Shown here: positions 45,454-55,258 of the stretch, one piece after another
How positions within the stretch are numbered: the stretch's first letter is position 1
Layout: every line of letters starts with the position of its first letter
Source: Streptomyces griseosporeus
Lineage (GTDB): Bacteria > Actinomycetota > Actinomycetes > Streptomycetales > Streptomycetaceae
Assembly (NCBI RefSeq): GCF_014656055.1
Contig: NZ_BNBR01000004.1
Location: forward strand, 248,001-312,000
DNA length: 64,000 nucleotides
Direction of reading: 5' to 3'
Notes under the pieces: generated by a model
Seen by the model: only the letters and a program-made list of their open reading frames with translations
What the model was told of the DNA's origin: nothing
The model's database searches: none
Made by a program: the position numbers and the translations under genes

Positions 45454-46484
45454 GACGTGCTCCTTTGCACTGGGGAGGGGGGAAGCGGCTGGGGCGGCTC
45501 ACCGCACGAGCGGCGTACGACGAGCCGGGCGGGCAGGGTCACCGACCGCGGCGGCCGCCCTTCGATGCGGTCGACCAGCGCCCGGACGGCGGCCCGCCCC
45601 AGCTCGCCGGTCGGCTGGGCGATCGCGGTGACCGGCGGATCGGTGTGCACGAACCAGGGGATGTCGTCGAACGCGGCGAGCGCGAGGTCACCGGGGACGG
45701 TGAGTCCCCGTGCCCGTACGGCGTCCAGCGCGCCGAGCGCCATCAGGTTGTCGGCGGCGAAGACGACCTCGGGCGGCTCGGGCAGGTCGAGGAATCCCTC
45801 GGTGACCCGCCGCCCGCTCTCGGCCTGGAAGTCGCCCTGGCCGATGTAGGCGTCCGGCAGCGGCAGCCCGAGGTCGGCGAGCGCCTCCCGGAACGCCTCC
45901 ACGCGCTCGCGGCCGGTGGTGGTGGCGGCCGGCCCGGCGATGATGGCGAGCCGCCGGTGCCCGAGCCCGTGCAGGTGGGCGACGAGGTCCCGGACGGCGG
46001 CCCGCCCGTCGGACCGGACGACGGGCACGTCGACGCCGGGGATCCAGCGGTCGACGAAGACCATGGGCGTCCCGGCGCGCGCGGCGTCCAGCATGAGCGG
46101 GGAGCCGCCGTCGGTGGGGGAGACCAGCAGCCCGTCGATCCGCCGGTCGAGCAGGGTGCGGACGTGGTGGTCCTGGAGGTCGGGCCGCTCGTCGGCGTTG
46201 CCGATGATGACGCTGTAGCCGAGGGCCCGCGCCTCTTCCTCGACGGACCGGGCCAGCTCGGTGAAGTAGGGGTTCAGGACGTCGCTGATGACCAGCCCGA
46301 GGGTGTGGGTCTGGTCGGTGCGCAGCGACCGGGCGACGGCGTTCGGCCGGTAGCCGAGGGCCGCGACGGCCGCCATGACCCGCCGTCGCGCGTCCTCGCT
46401 GACCGAGGGATGGTCGTTCAGCACCCGCGACACCGTGGCCACGGACACCCCGGCCTCGGCGGCCACGTCCTTGATGCTCGCCAT
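45450..46484 (-). CDS. rbsR: LacI-family regulator of the rbs operon
   Basis: 344 residues. HTH ASIKDVAAEAGVSVATVSRV, then LGYRPNAVARSLRT; the ribose-binding-type core follows (GLVISDVLNPYFTELARSVE, VFAADNLMALGALDAVRARG). It is the first gene of the operon, so it would be autoregulated by the two operators at 46504-46551. GGAGG lies eleven bases before the ATG at 46484. The symbol is inferred from position. Confidence 0.9.
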   Translation of the reverse strand: MASIKDVAAEAGVSVATVSRVLNDHPSVSEDARRRVMAAVAALGYRPNAVARSLRTDQTHTLGLVISDVLNPYFTELARSVEEEARALGYSVIIGNADERPDLQDHHVRTLLDRRIDGLLVSPTDGGSPLMLDAARAGTPMVFVDRWIPGVDVPVVRSDGRAAVRDLVAHLHGLGHRRLAIIAGPAATTTGRERVEAFREALADLGLPLPDAYIGQGDFQAESGRRVTEGFLDLPEPPEVVFAADNLMALGALDAVRARGLTVPGDLALAAFDDIPWFVHTDPPVTAIAQPTGELGRAAVRALVDRIEGRPPRSVTLPARLVVRRSCGEPPQPLPPSPVQRSTS

Positions 46485-46503
46485 GCGCCGCGCCACCTCC
46501 TCG

Positions 46504-46551
46504 TGGAATCGATTACACGACCGCGACAGGAGGAGATTGGAAACGATTACA
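46504..46551. promoter_or_regulatory. Paired LacI-type operators of the rbs operon
   Basis: TGGAATCGATTACA (46504-46517) and TGGAAACGATTACA (46538-46551) are near-palindromes differing at one base, 34 bp apart start to start. They stand just upstream of the LacI gene and match the form of LacI-family sites, so looping or cooperative repression is possible. Confidence 0.75.
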
Positions 46552-46765
46552 CGCCGCCGGATCAACCCCCCGGCCGCATCCCGAGACCGGATCGTGATGA
46601 GGGGGCGCTCAGACGGGCGCGAGGTGAGGGGGGAGGGGGTAGATCAATTCTCCCCCGCGGAGAGGCCCCGTGTCACCGTCCTGCGGAATGATCTTTATGT
46701 GTGTTCTGTCCCTTTAGGCTGGCGGGGCGCGAAGGCAACAGCCCGTCATGGAAGGGGACTTGAGA

Positions 46766-47281
46766 GTGGCAGGGCAGGATCCGGAGACGACGGCACTGGC
46801 CGCGGAACTCGCCGGCATGGCGGAGGCGGACCACGCGGCCGCGGCAGGAGCGAACAGTGACGACCCGGCGGCCCAGCTGGCCTGGCGGCGGCTGACCGCA
46901 CGGCACGGCGACCGGCTGAACGAGATCATGGACCGGGTCGGCTGGCCGACGGCCGACCTGGTCGGCGCGGAGGCGGCCCGCGCGGCCTGGCTGATCGCCC
47001 AGCACGCGGACCGCCAGCTCGACGTCCAGCGACGGGCGCTCGCCCTGCTGGAGCAGGCGGTGTCCGAAGGCCGGGCCGAGTCGCGCGACCTGGCCTTCCT
47101 GCGCGACCGCACGCTGGTCAACGAGGGCCGCCCCCAGATCTACGGCACCCAGATCGCCGGCGTCCGGGACGGCGCCCCGGTGCCATGGCCCTGCGAGGAC
47201 CCCGACGGTGTGGACGCCCGCCGAGCGGAGGTGGGGATCGAACCGTTCGAGGAGTACGTGGGGAAGTTCCGGGTGGGGTGA
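46766..47281 (+). CDS. Conserved DUF6624-type protein
   Basis: 171 residues. It matches the DUF6624 pattern: RHGDRLNEIMDRVGWPTADL, VGAEAARAAWLIAQHAD, DVQRRALALLEQAV, LAFLRDRTLVNEGRPQIYGT. It is cytoplasmic and of unknown function. GTG 46766 has GGAAGGGGA about seven bases before it; an in-frame ATG at 46748 adds six residues but has no ribosome site. It stands alone, followed by a strong hairpin. Confidence 0.75.
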   Translation: MAGQDPETTALAAELAGMAEADHAAAAGANSDDPAAQLAWRRLTARHGDRLNEIMDRVGWPTADLVGAEAARAAWLIAQHADRQLDVQRRALALLEQAVSEGRAESRDLAFLRDRTLVNEGRPQIYGTQIAGVRDGAPVPWPCEDPDGVDARRAEVGIEPFEEYVGKFRVG

Positions 47282-47314
47282 GGGCCTGCCCGGCAGTGCG
47301 TGCCGGGCAGGCCC
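47282..47314. terminator. Hairpin terminator between convergent genes
   Basis: Two perfect 14-base arms: GGGCCTGCCCGGCA (47282-47295) and TGCCGGGCAGGCCC (47301-47314), with a 5-base loop. It begins at the DUF6624 stop codon and faces the DUF1062 gene end. Confidence 0.85.
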
Positions 47315-47329
47315 GCGGACGAGGGAAGG

Positions 47330-47878
47330 TCAGCGCTTGAGCGTGAACGTGAAGTCGGCCGAGAGCCTGCCGTTCAGGCGGACCGCCGAGACGAGGCTGC
47401 CGTCCTCGACCAGCCGCTCGGTCGCGGCCCGCGACAGACCGCACCCCTCGGCGATCAGCCGCACCGGCCGGACCGGGATCCGCGCCGCGAAGCGCACCGA
47501 CACGTCGATCACCTCCTGGTCCAGGTGGTCCGCGCCGCCGGTGTCGAGGCGCCAGGCGCCGTCCCAGTCGAGCGCGACGCGGTTACGGCGCCGCAGGACC
47601 GGATCCTGGAGCAACTCGGCGGCCAGGCCGGGGTCGTTGCCGTGCATCCGGTCGAGCAGTCCGGGCGCGACGGAGCGCACGTTGGTCCGCTCGAAGACCG
47701 TGAGTTTCGCGGTGTCCCCGCACGCCGCGCACAGCACGAGGAGCCAGGCGTCGAGGAGCTTGTGGTTCGCGTTGACGCGGAACTTGCCGTTCGCCGCGAA
47801 ACGCCCGGACGGGCAGGCGTGGCAGCGGCGCAGGACAGCAGGAAGGCAGGTGGGCATGACCGCCCAGGTGGTGAGCAC
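47330..47878 (-). CDS. DUF1062-type zinc-binding-like protein
   Basis: 182 residues. RRCHACPSGRFAANGKFRVN, then LLDAWLLVLCAACGDTAKL: two Cys-x-x-Cys pairs that probably bind zinc, the DUF1062 hallmark. VLRRRNRVALDWDGAW and a helical end follow. The GTG at 47878 is needed to keep the conserved WAVMPTCLP opening, although no good ribosome site precedes it. Function unknown. Confidence 0.75.
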   Translation of the reverse strand: MLTTWAVMPTCLPAVLRRCHACPSGRFAANGKFRVNANHKLLDAWLLVLCAACGDTAKLTVFERTNVRSVAPGLLDRMHGNDPGLAAELLQDPVLRRRNRVALDWDGAWRLDTGGADHLDQEVIDVSVRFAARIPVRPVRLIAEGCGLSRAATERLVEDGSLVSAVRLNGRLSADFTFTLKR

Positions 47879-48068
47879 AGAAGTACACCGGTTTCAGTGA
47901 GAAGTCCGCAGCAGGAAGCAGCACGGCGCGGCATGCGCGACGCGCGACAGATCAGCGCTCGGGAGGTCTCACACGGTGTACAACGGCACGCCCTTCATCC
48001 GACGACTCGCAACGGCAGCACGGTAGTTGCCCTCGCGGCGCCGCTCCACTGCTTTTCGGGGCCGGCCC

Positions 48069-48542
48069 TCAGGCGCGCCCCAGGAACACGACGGCCAGCG
48101 CGACCAGCGTGCCCAGGGCCACCACCGCGCCGATGACGCCGGCGACCCTCGCGGCCCTCAGGACGGCCGGCTTCTCCTCCCGCCAGCCCAACTCCCCGGC
48201 CACGCCCCGGATCAGCCGGTGGCCGTCGGCCGACGAGAAGCGGTACCGGCCCGAACCGTCCGGGCGCACGGCCGTCACCACGTACACGTTCCGCCCGACG
48301 GACACCGACCGCTGGAAACGGTCCCGCACCCGCACGACGTCCGTCAGCGTGAACACCCGCTCATCCGGCCGCAGTTCGACCCGGTAGGTGTGCGTCTGCG
48401 GCGGCCGGCTGTGGACGTCGACGGTCAGCTCGAACCCCCGCGCCGTCCCGCGCACCGCATACGGCGTCTCCGCGTCGGCGGCCGCGGCCGCCACCCTCGC
48501 CCGGAACGCGGCCACCGCGTCCGCACTGCTCGCTCCCCACAT
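48069..48542 (-). CDS. Small membrane protein of unknown function
   Basis: 157 residues. A soluble N-terminal part has beta strands (YAVRGTARGFELTVDVHSRP, THTYRVELRPDERVFTLTD); the C-terminus is one membrane helix (AARVAGVIGAVVALGTLVAL). It is divergent from the helicase gene, 53 bases away. The ribosome site is poor; a GTG at 48548 is an alternative start. No family was recognised. Confidence 0.55.
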   Translation of the reverse strand: MWGASSADAVAAFRARVAAAAADAETPYAVRGTARGFELTVDVHSRPPQTHTYRVELRPDERVFTLTDVVRVRDRFQRSVSVGRNVYVVTAVRPDGSGRYRFSSADGHRLIRGVAGELGWREEKPAVLRAARVAGVIGAVVALGTLVALAVVFLGRA

Positions 48543-48595
48543 GGCCACGCACCGTAACAGTGCCCGCTGTCAGACCCCACCGGTACCGTCGGATC

Positions 48596-50848
48596 ATGGC
48601 TCAGCAGGCGGGGACCCAGACCGGCGAGCGGCGGTTCGCCACGCTCGAAGGCGTGCTGGAGCGGATCACGTACGCCAACGAGGAGACCGGCTACACCGTC
48701 GCCCGGGTGGACACCGGAAGAGGCGGCGGCGACCTCCTCACGGTCGTCGGCGCGCTCCTCGGCGCCCAGGTGGGGGAGTCCCTGCGGATGGAGGGCCGCT
48801 GGGGCTCCCACCCGCAGTACGGCCGCCAGTTCCACGTGGAGAACTACACCACCGTGCTGCCCGCCACCGTCCAGGGCATCCGCCGCTACCTCGGCTCCGG
48901 CCTGGTCAAGGGCATCGGACCGGTCTTCGCCGACCGCATCACCCAGCACTTCGGCGTGGACACCCTGAGGATCATCGAGGAGGAGCCGAAGCGGCTCGTC
49001 GAGGTCCCCGGCCTCGGACCGAAGCGGACCAGGAAGATCGCCGACGCCTGGGAGGAGCAGAAGGCGATCAAGGAGGTCATGCTCTTCCTCCAGACCGTCG
49101 AGGTCTCCACGTCCATCGCCGTGCGGATCTACAAGAAGTACGGCGACGCCTCGATCTCGGTCGTGAGGAACCAGCCCTACCGGCTGGCCTCCGACGTCTG
49201 GGGCATCGGCTTCCTCACCGCCGACAAGATCGCCCGCTCGGTCGGCATCCCGCACGACAGCCCGGAGCGGGTCAAGGCCGGCCTGCAGTACGCGCTGTCC
49301 CAGTCCGCCGACCAGGGCCACTGCTATCTGCCCGAGGAGCGCCTGATCGCCGACGCGGTCAAGCTGCTCGGCGTGGACACCGGCCTGGTCATCGAGTGCC
49401 TCGCCGAGCTGGCCCGGGCCCCCGAGGACGGCGAGGACCCCGGTGTCGTACGGGAGAAGGTGCCCGCCCCGGACGGCGGCGAGCCCGTCACCGCCGTCTA
49501 CCTCGTCCCCTTCCACCGCGCCGAGGTCGCCCTCTCCGCCCAGCTGCTGCGGCTGCTGCGGACCGACGAGGACCGGATGCCCGCCTTCCGGGACGTCGAC
49601 TGGGGCAGGGCACTCGGCTGGCTCAAGCAGCGCACCGGCGCCGACCTGGCGCCCGAGCAGGAGGCCGCCGTCCGGCTGGCGCTCACCGAGAAGGTCGCCG
49701 TGCTCACCGGCGGCCCGGGCTGCGGCAAGTCCTTCACGGTCCGCTCGATCGTGGAGCTGGCCCGCGCCAAGCAGGCCAGGGTCGTCCTCGCGGCGCCCAC
49801 CGGCCGGGCCGCCAAGCGCCTCGCCGAGCTGACCGGCGCGGAGGCCTCCACCGTGCACCGGCTGCTGGAGCTGAAGCCGGGCGGGGACGCCGCCTACGAC
49901 CGGGACCGGCCGCTTCAGGCCGACCTGGTCGTGGTCGACGAGGCGTCGATGCTGGACCTGCTGCTCGCCAACAAGCTGGTCAAGGCCGTGCCGCCCGGCG
50001 CGCACCTGCTCTTCGTCGGGGACGTCGACCAGCTGCCCAGCGTCGGCGCGGGCGAGGTGCTGCGCGACCTGCTCGCTGACGGCAGCCCCGTCCCGGCCGT
50101 CCGCCTCACCCGGGTCTTCCGGCAGGCCCAGCAGTCCGGCGTGGTCACCAACGCGCACCGCATCAACGCCGGGCAGCATCCGCTCACCGACGGGCTGAAG
50201 GACTTCTTCCTCTTCGTCGAGGACGACACCGAGGAGGCCGGCCGCCTCACGGTGGACGTGGCGGCCCGCCGCATCCCGGCCAGATTCGGGCTCGACCCGC
50301 GCCGGGACGTCCAGGTGCTCGCCCCCATGCACCGGGGGCCGGCCGGGGCGGGCGCGCTGAACGGGCTGCTCCAGCAGGCCATCACCCCGGGCCGGCCGGA
50401 CGTGCCGGAGAAGCGGTTCGGCGGGCGGGTCTTCCGTGTCGGCGACAAGGTCACCCAGATCAGGAACAATTACGAGAAAGGGAAGAACGGCGTCTTCAAC
50501 GGCACCGTGGGTGTGGTCACCTCGCTCGACCCGGTCGACCAGCGTCTGACGGTGCTGACGGACGAGGACGAGGAGGTGCCGTACGACTTCGACGAACTGG
50601 ACGAGCTGGCCCACGCGTACGCCGTGACCATTCACCGCTCCCAGGGAAGTGAATATCCCGCTGTGGTGATCCCCGTCACCACGGGAGCATGGATGATGCT
50701 CCAGCGGAACCTGCTCTATACGGCGGTGACCCGGGCCAAGCGGCTGGTCGTCCTCGTCGGTTCGCGCAAGGCGATCGGTCAGGCGGTGCGCACGGTGTCG
50801 GCCGGCCGGCGCTGTACGGCCCTGGATTTCCGGCTCGGAGGCCTGTGA
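48596..50848 (+). CDS. recD2: ATP-dependent RecD2-like DNA helicase
   Basis: 750 residues. An N-terminal OB-like domain (FATLEGVLERITYANEETGY) is followed by helix-hairpin-helix repeats (GIGPVFADRITQHFG, VPGLGPKRTRKIADAW) and an SF1B helicase core: Walker A GGPGCGKS (Lys378), VVVDEASMLD, GDVDQLPSVGAG, and a C-terminal YAVTIHRSQGSEYP plus LLYTAVTRAKR. RecD2 is a 5'-3' helicase without RecBC partners, acting in replication or repair. The ATG at 48596 begins MAQQAG; upstream in-frame codons are not conserved. The citrate synthase gene follows. Confidence 0.9.
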   Translation: MAQQAGTQTGERRFATLEGVLERITYANEETGYTVARVDTGRGGGDLLTVVGALLGAQVGESLRMEGRWGSHPQYGRQFHVENYTTVLPATVQGIRRYLGSGLVKGIGPVFADRITQHFGVDTLRIIEEEPKRLVEVPGLGPKRTRKIADAWEEQKAIKEVMLFLQTVEVSTSIAVRIYKKYGDASISVVRNQPYRLASDVWGIGFLTADKIARSVGIPHDSPERVKAGLQYALSQSADQGHCYLPEERLIADAVKLLGVDTGLVIECLAELARAPEDGEDPGVVREKVPAPDGGEPVTAVYLVPFHRAEVALSAQLLRLLRTDEDRMPAFRDVDWGRALGWLKQRTGADLAPEQEAAVRLALTEKVAVLTGGPGCGKSFTVRSIVELARAKQARVVLAAPTGRAAKRLAELTGAEASTVHRLLELKPGGDAAYDRDRPLQADLVVVDEASMLDLLLANKLVKAVPPGAHLLFVGDVDQLPSVGAGEVLRDLLADGSPVPAVRLTRVFRQAQQSGVVTNAHRINAGQHPLTDGLKDFFLFVEDDTEEAGRLTVDVAARRIPARFGLDPRRDVQVLAPMHRGPAGAGALNGLLQQAITPGRPDVPEKRFGGRVFRVGDKVTQIRNNYEKGKNGVFNGTVGVVTSLDPVDQRLTVLTDEDEEVPYDFDELDELAHAYAVTIHRSQGSEYPAVVIPVTTGAWMMLQRNLLYTAVTRAKRLVVLVGSRKAIGQAVRTVSAGRRCTALDFRLGGL

Positions 50849-50911
50849 GGTCGGGCGGATCGTGAGGCTTCGCAAAAAATGATCGATCAAATGAGTCGCG
50901 AAGGTCACAGA

Positions 50912-50927
50912 GCCCTTCCGGAAGGGC
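50912..50927. terminator. Hairpin after the helicase gene
   Basis: GCCCTTCC-GGAAGGGC is a perfect 16-bp palindrome about 65 bases after the stop. With no loop bases it would fold as a short hairpin; it may instead be an operator of citA. Confidence 0.45.
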
Positions 50928-50951
50928 AACACAGGGGGCAGGATGAGAAAG

Positions 50952-50980
50952 TTGACGGCACTGAGTGCCGCCAATAGGCC
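50952..50980 (+). promoter_or_regulatory. citA promoter with palindrome in the spacer
   Basis: TTGACG (50952-50957), a 17-base spacer and TAGGCC (50975-50980). The spacer start overlaps GGCACT-G-AGTGCC (50957-50969), a perfect 6-bp inverted repeat placed where a repressor would block polymerase. The start codon is about 100 bases further. Confidence 0.5.
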
Positions 50981-51079
50981 CGATGGTCGACCCCGAGTGC
51001 ACTCTCCTGAGCCGAGTGGGGGAAGGTAGAGACAGTCAGGGCACCTCGAAGATGAGGCACAACGTCGGTGAGGGAAGAC

Positions 51080-52369
<1,290 letters not shown>

Positions 52370-52396
52370 CCCGGAGCGCTGACCCGGCTGTCGCCG

Positions 52397-52422
52397 AGGG
52401 GCCGTCCGCAAGGGCGGCCCCT
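52397..52422 (+). terminator. citA terminator
   Basis: AGGGGCCGTCC (52397-52407) pairs with GGGCGGCCCCT (52412-52422), one mismatch, with a GCAA loop, 28 bases after the stop. Confidence 0.85.
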
Positions 52423-52464
52423 TCGGCGTGTTCCGGGCATGGTGTGCGCCTGCGGGTGTGGGTC

Positions 52465-52565
52465 TATGCAGAAGGCGCCCCGGTGCGCCGGTCCCCCCAC
52501 GGGCCGACGACCAGGGCGCCTTCCCATGTCCCGGTGCGGATTCCCCCCACGGGATCCGGCCGGGC
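52465..52565 (+). ncRNA. Probable 6C small RNA
   Basis: Two hairpins each expose a loop with six cytosines: TCCCCCCACGGG at 52492-52503 and again at 52542-52553, exactly 50 bases apart. Hairpin 1 is closed by GAAGGCGCC (52471-52479) and GGCGCCTTC (52515-52523). Hairpin 2 has CGGAT (52537-52541) and ATCCG (52554-52558) next to the loop, with outer CCGG pairs. Paired C6 loops are the defining feature of the actinobacterial 6C RNA motif, whose relatives base-pair with G-rich ribosome sites. It lies between citA and copZ. The ends are estimates, as no folding was run. Confidence 0.65.
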
Positions 52566-52987
52566 GTCTGTGAGGACACAGCGCCTGAATCGCTGTTTGA
52601 GCAGAATGAGCAGAACTGCTCGTACTACTCGACGTGCCATCGTCGTGCTCGATGTGCGGTCTGCCGGGACAGCGCACGCTGGGAGGGCCGCTCAAAGCTT
52701 CCCGGTGTACGTGTCCCGGCAACGCAGCTCTGGAGAGGTCCCCCAAGACATCTCCAGATGTCAGTCGGCGCCCCCCAAGACGCTTCCTGACATCGCCAAC
52801 TTAGACCTTCGAACCCCTTCGATGGTTACGTTCACATCACTGTGATCTGTGTCTCTTGCATTTGTCCGTTAAATGCGCAAGGGCGCCGATATGGCAATCG
52901 GAGTCCACGCGCGAGGATGATGCGCAAGACTTGTGAAGAGCTTATGTGAGTCCCGCGCCCGAGCGAAAGGGCGGGGGTGGGGCTCGG
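52566..52987. other. Intergenic stretch without a supported gene
   Basis: No frame here has convincing Streptomyces codon use. Visible are a CTGTG-AGGA-CACAG hairpin (52568-52581); two copies of CCCCCAAGAC (52740-52749, 52772-52781); GACATC-TCCA-GATGTC (52747-52762); TCACA-TCAC-TGTGA near 52832-52845; and GCATTT...AAATGC (52858-52876). The stretch 52790-52950 is clearly lower in GC than its surroundings, which suggests promoter DNA or an unlabelled RNA. A 10-residue ATG-to-stop frame near 52917 is too short to call. Confidence 0.5.
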
Positions 52988-53227
52988 TCAGGCCCGGCCC
53001 TTGAACTCGAAGCCCGCCTCGTCGACGGCCGCGCGCACCGCCGCCTCCTCCAGCGGGGCCGCCGAGACGACGGTGACCTCGCCGGTCGCGGCGACCGCCG
53101 TGACCGAGCTGACGCCCGGGATCCCGGAGATCTCGCGGGAGACGGAGCCCTCGCAGTGGCCGCAGCTCATGCCGCTGACCTGGTAGACGGCGGTGACGGA
53201 TCCGGGGGTGTCGGTCTGGGCGGTCAT
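52988..53227 (-). CDS. copZ: Heavy-metal-associated copper chaperone (CopZ-like)
   Basis: 79 residues: one HMA domain with the metal site GMSCGHCEGSV, and the usual beta-alpha-beta-beta-alpha-beta length. It would bind Cu(I) in the cytoplasm and pass it to a CopA ATPase or to the CsoR repressor. The ATG at 53227 has AAGGAG seven bases before it. A CsoR-type operator lies 45 bases upstream. No copA or csoR gene is present in the window. Confidence 0.9.
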   Translation of the reverse strand: MTAQTDTPGSVTAVYQVSGMSCGHCEGSVSREISGIPGVSSVTAVAATGEVTVVSAAPLEEAAVRAAVDEAGFEFKGRA

Positions 53228-53271
53228 GTCGTTACTCCTTGTCGAAGGAACCCTTCTCGGTGGCCCACACT

Positions 53272-53288
53272 ATACCCCTGGGGGGTAT
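53272..53288. promoter_or_regulatory. CsoR-type copper operator
   Basis: ATACCCC-TGG-GGGGTAT is a 7-bp-arm inverted repeat matching the known CsoR/copper operator form, upstream of copZ and also about 100 bases before the divergent alcohol dehydrogenase gene. Confidence 0.8.
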
Positions 53289-53389
53289 TGAGGGCTTTTC
53301 CGGAGGGGTTCGGCGCGTCAGGCCCCCCGGGTGGCGGCTAGCGTTCTGCCGGAGATCGTCGGCCGGGACGGAAGGGCGGGGCGTACGGC

Positions 53390-54433
53390 ATGCGCGCGGT
53401 GGTGTTCGAGGAGTACGGCAGGCCCGCCGGGGTGCGGGAGGTCGCGGACCCCAGGCCCGCGGAGCACGGCGTCGTGGTGCGGGTGGAGGCCACCGGGCTG
53501 TGCCGCAGCGACTGGCACGGCTGGCAGGGCCACGACCCGGACATCACGCTGCCGCACGTGCCCGGTCACGAACTCGCCGGTGTGGTGGAGGCGGCCGGCC
53601 CCCGGGTGACCCGCTGGCGCCCCGGGGACCGCGTCACCGTCCCCTTCGTGTGCGCCTGCGGCACCTGCGCCGCGTGCGCGGCCGGCGAGCAGCAGGTGTG
53701 CGAGCGGCAGACCCAGCCCGGCTTCACCCACTGGGGCTCCTTCGCGCAGTACGTGGCGCTGGACCACGCCGACGTCAACCTCGTCGCCGTACCGGAGGAG
53801 ATGTCGTACGCCACGGCCGCCTCCCTCGGCTGCCGGTTCGCCACCGCCTTCCGCGCGGTCGTCCAGCAGGGCCGTACGGCCGCCGGGGAGTGGGTCGCCG
53901 TGCACGGCTGCGGCGGTGTGGGGCTGTCCGCGGTGATGATCGCGGCGGCCTGCGGGGCGCGGGTCGTCGCCGTCGACGTCTCGCCCGGGGCGCTGGAGCT
54001 GGCGCGGGAGTTCGGCGCCGCCGCGTGCGTCGACGCCACACGCGTCCCGGACACCGCGGCGGAGATCCGCGACCTCACCGGCGGCGGGGCACACCTGTCC
54101 CTGGACGCCCTCGGCTCACCCGGCACCTGCGCCGCGTCCGTGAACTGCCTGCGCCGCCGCGGCCGGCACGTGCAGGTCGGCCTGCTGCCCTCGGCCGACG
54201 GCACCACCCCCGTGCCCATGGCCCGCGCGATCGCCCTGGAGCTGGAACTGCTCGGCAGCCACGGCATGGCCGCGCACACCTACCCCGCGATGCTGGAACT
54301 CGTCCGCTCCGGTGCCGTACGCCCCGACCGCCTCGTCACCGCCACGATCCCGCTGGACGCGGCCCCGCGGGCGCTCGCCGGGATGGGGAGCGCGCCCGCG
54401 GCCGGGGTGACGGTCGTCGAACCCTGGCGCTGA
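53390..54433 (+). CDS. Zinc-dependent alcohol dehydrogenase
   Basis: 347 residues, medium-chain dehydrogenase family. Catalytic zinc: Cys in [10 protein letters not shown] and HVPGHELAG (His-Glu). Structural zinc: [18 protein letters not shown], four cysteines. The NAD site is [14 protein letters not shown], ending VVAVDVS, where the Asp suggests NAD over NADP. The closest type is a threonine- or 2-deoxyribitol-like dehydrogenase; the substrate is not known. A GGAAGGGCGGGG-type site precedes the ATG at 53390. Divergent from copZ. Confidence 0.85.
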   Translation: MRAVVFEEYGRPAGVREVADPRPAEHGVVVRVEATGLCRSDWHGWQGHDPDITLPHVPGHELAGVVEAAGPRVTRWRPGDRVTVPFVCACGTCAACAAGEQQVCERQTQPGFTHWGSFAQYVALDHADVNLVAVPEEMSYATAASLGCRFATAFRAVVQQGRTAAGEWVAVHGCGGVGLSAVMIAAACGARVVAVDVSPGALELAREFGAAACVDATRVPDTAAEIRDLTGGGAHLSLDALGSPGTCAASVNCLRRRGRHVQVGLLPSADGTTPVPMARAIALELELLGSHGMAAHTYPAMLELVRSGAVRPDRLVTATIPLDAAPRALAGMGSAPAAGVTVVEPWR

Positions 54434-54446
54434 CCCGCGGGGCGGG

Positions 54447-55007
54447 TCAGGCCGTGCCGCGGCGGGCCGCCCACTCGTGGTCGAGGATGGCCATCAGCAC
54501 CTCGTCCACCCAGACCCCCTCGCGGAACTGAGCCTCCCGCCGGACGCCCTCCACGACGAAACCGGCCTTCTCGTACACGCGCAGCGCCCGCAGGTTGTGG
54601 CTGTAGGCCTCCAACTGGATGCGGTGCAGGCCCAGTCGGTCGAAGCCGTGGCCGACGATCAGCCGCGTCGCCTCGGTGCCCAGGCCCCGGCCGCGGCCCC
54701 GCGGGCCGATGAGGGTGCGGAAGGTGCAGCTGCGGGCGTGCGGGTCGACCTCGTACAGGACGACCTCGCCGACCAGCTCGCCGGTGGCGCGGTCGGTGAC
54801 GGCCAGGTCGAGCCGGTCGGGCTGCTCGGCGCGGGTGCCGTACCAGGAGCGCAGCCGCTCCAGGGTGAGGTCGGTGCCGGGCTCGAAGGTGAAGCGGACC
54901 ACCTCGGGGTCCCGGACGATCTCCCACATCGGGTCCGCGTCGGCCTCCGTGAAGGGCCGCAGCACGGTCTTCTCGCCGGTGAGGACGGGTTTCTCGGAGA
55001 AGTTCAC
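54447..55007 (-). CDS. GNAT N-acetyltransferase (RimJ/RimL-like)
   Basis: 186 residues. NFSEKPVLTGEKTVLRPFTE at the start, FRTLIGPRGRGRGLGTEATR as the acetyl-CoA loop, and LEAYSHNLRALRVYEKAGF at the end mark the RimJ/RimL group. GTG 55007 was chosen by protein alignment; starts at 55016 or 55043 are possible and none has a clear ribosome site. It converges with the alcohol dehydrogenase gene. Confidence 0.8.
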   Translation of the reverse strand: MNFSEKPVLTGEKTVLRPFTEADADPMWEIVRDPEVVRFTFEPGTDLTLERLRSWYGTRAEQPDRLDLAVTDRATGELVGEVVLYEVDPHARSCTFRTLIGPRGRGRGLGTEATRLIVGHGFDRLGLHRIQLEAYSHNLRALRVYEKAGFVVEGVRREAQFREGVWVDEVLMAILDHEWAARRGTA

Positions 55008-55057
55008 CCGACGCACTGTGCCCCACACGGCGGTGGGGCACACAGCGGTTTTCCGGC

Positions 55058-55258
55058 TCAGTCCGGCCTGCGGTTCCGGTTGCCGGGCCGGGAGGCCACC
55101 CAGGCGCGGACGGTGTCGTCGTACCAGTAGGGCTTGCCGCCCTCCACATGGTCGGGTGGCGGCAGCAGCCCGTGCTTGCGGTAGGACCGTACGGTGTCCG
55201 GCTGCACCCTGATGTGTGCCGCGATCTCCTTGTAGGACCAGAGCCTGCGGTCGGTCAT
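55058..55258 (-). CDS. Small MerR-like helix-turn-helix protein
   Basis: 66 residues. WSYKEIAAHIRVQPDTVRSY, then RKHGLLPPPDHVEGGKPYW: a lone excisionase/MerR-type winged helix without a dimer or sensor part. The ATG at 55258 has a perfect GGAGGT seven bases before it. Such proteins are common in Streptomyces and usually act as small DNA-binding factors; the target is unknown. Confidence 0.8.
   Translation of the reverse strand: MTDRRLWSYKEIAAHIRVQPDTVRSYRKHGLLPPPDHVEGGKPYWYDDTVRAWVASRPGNRNRRPD

Noticed and set aside
52428-52790. A 120-residue frame over the 6C-like region
   Set aside because: It covers paired hairpins and has no codon bias; an RNA explains the structure better.
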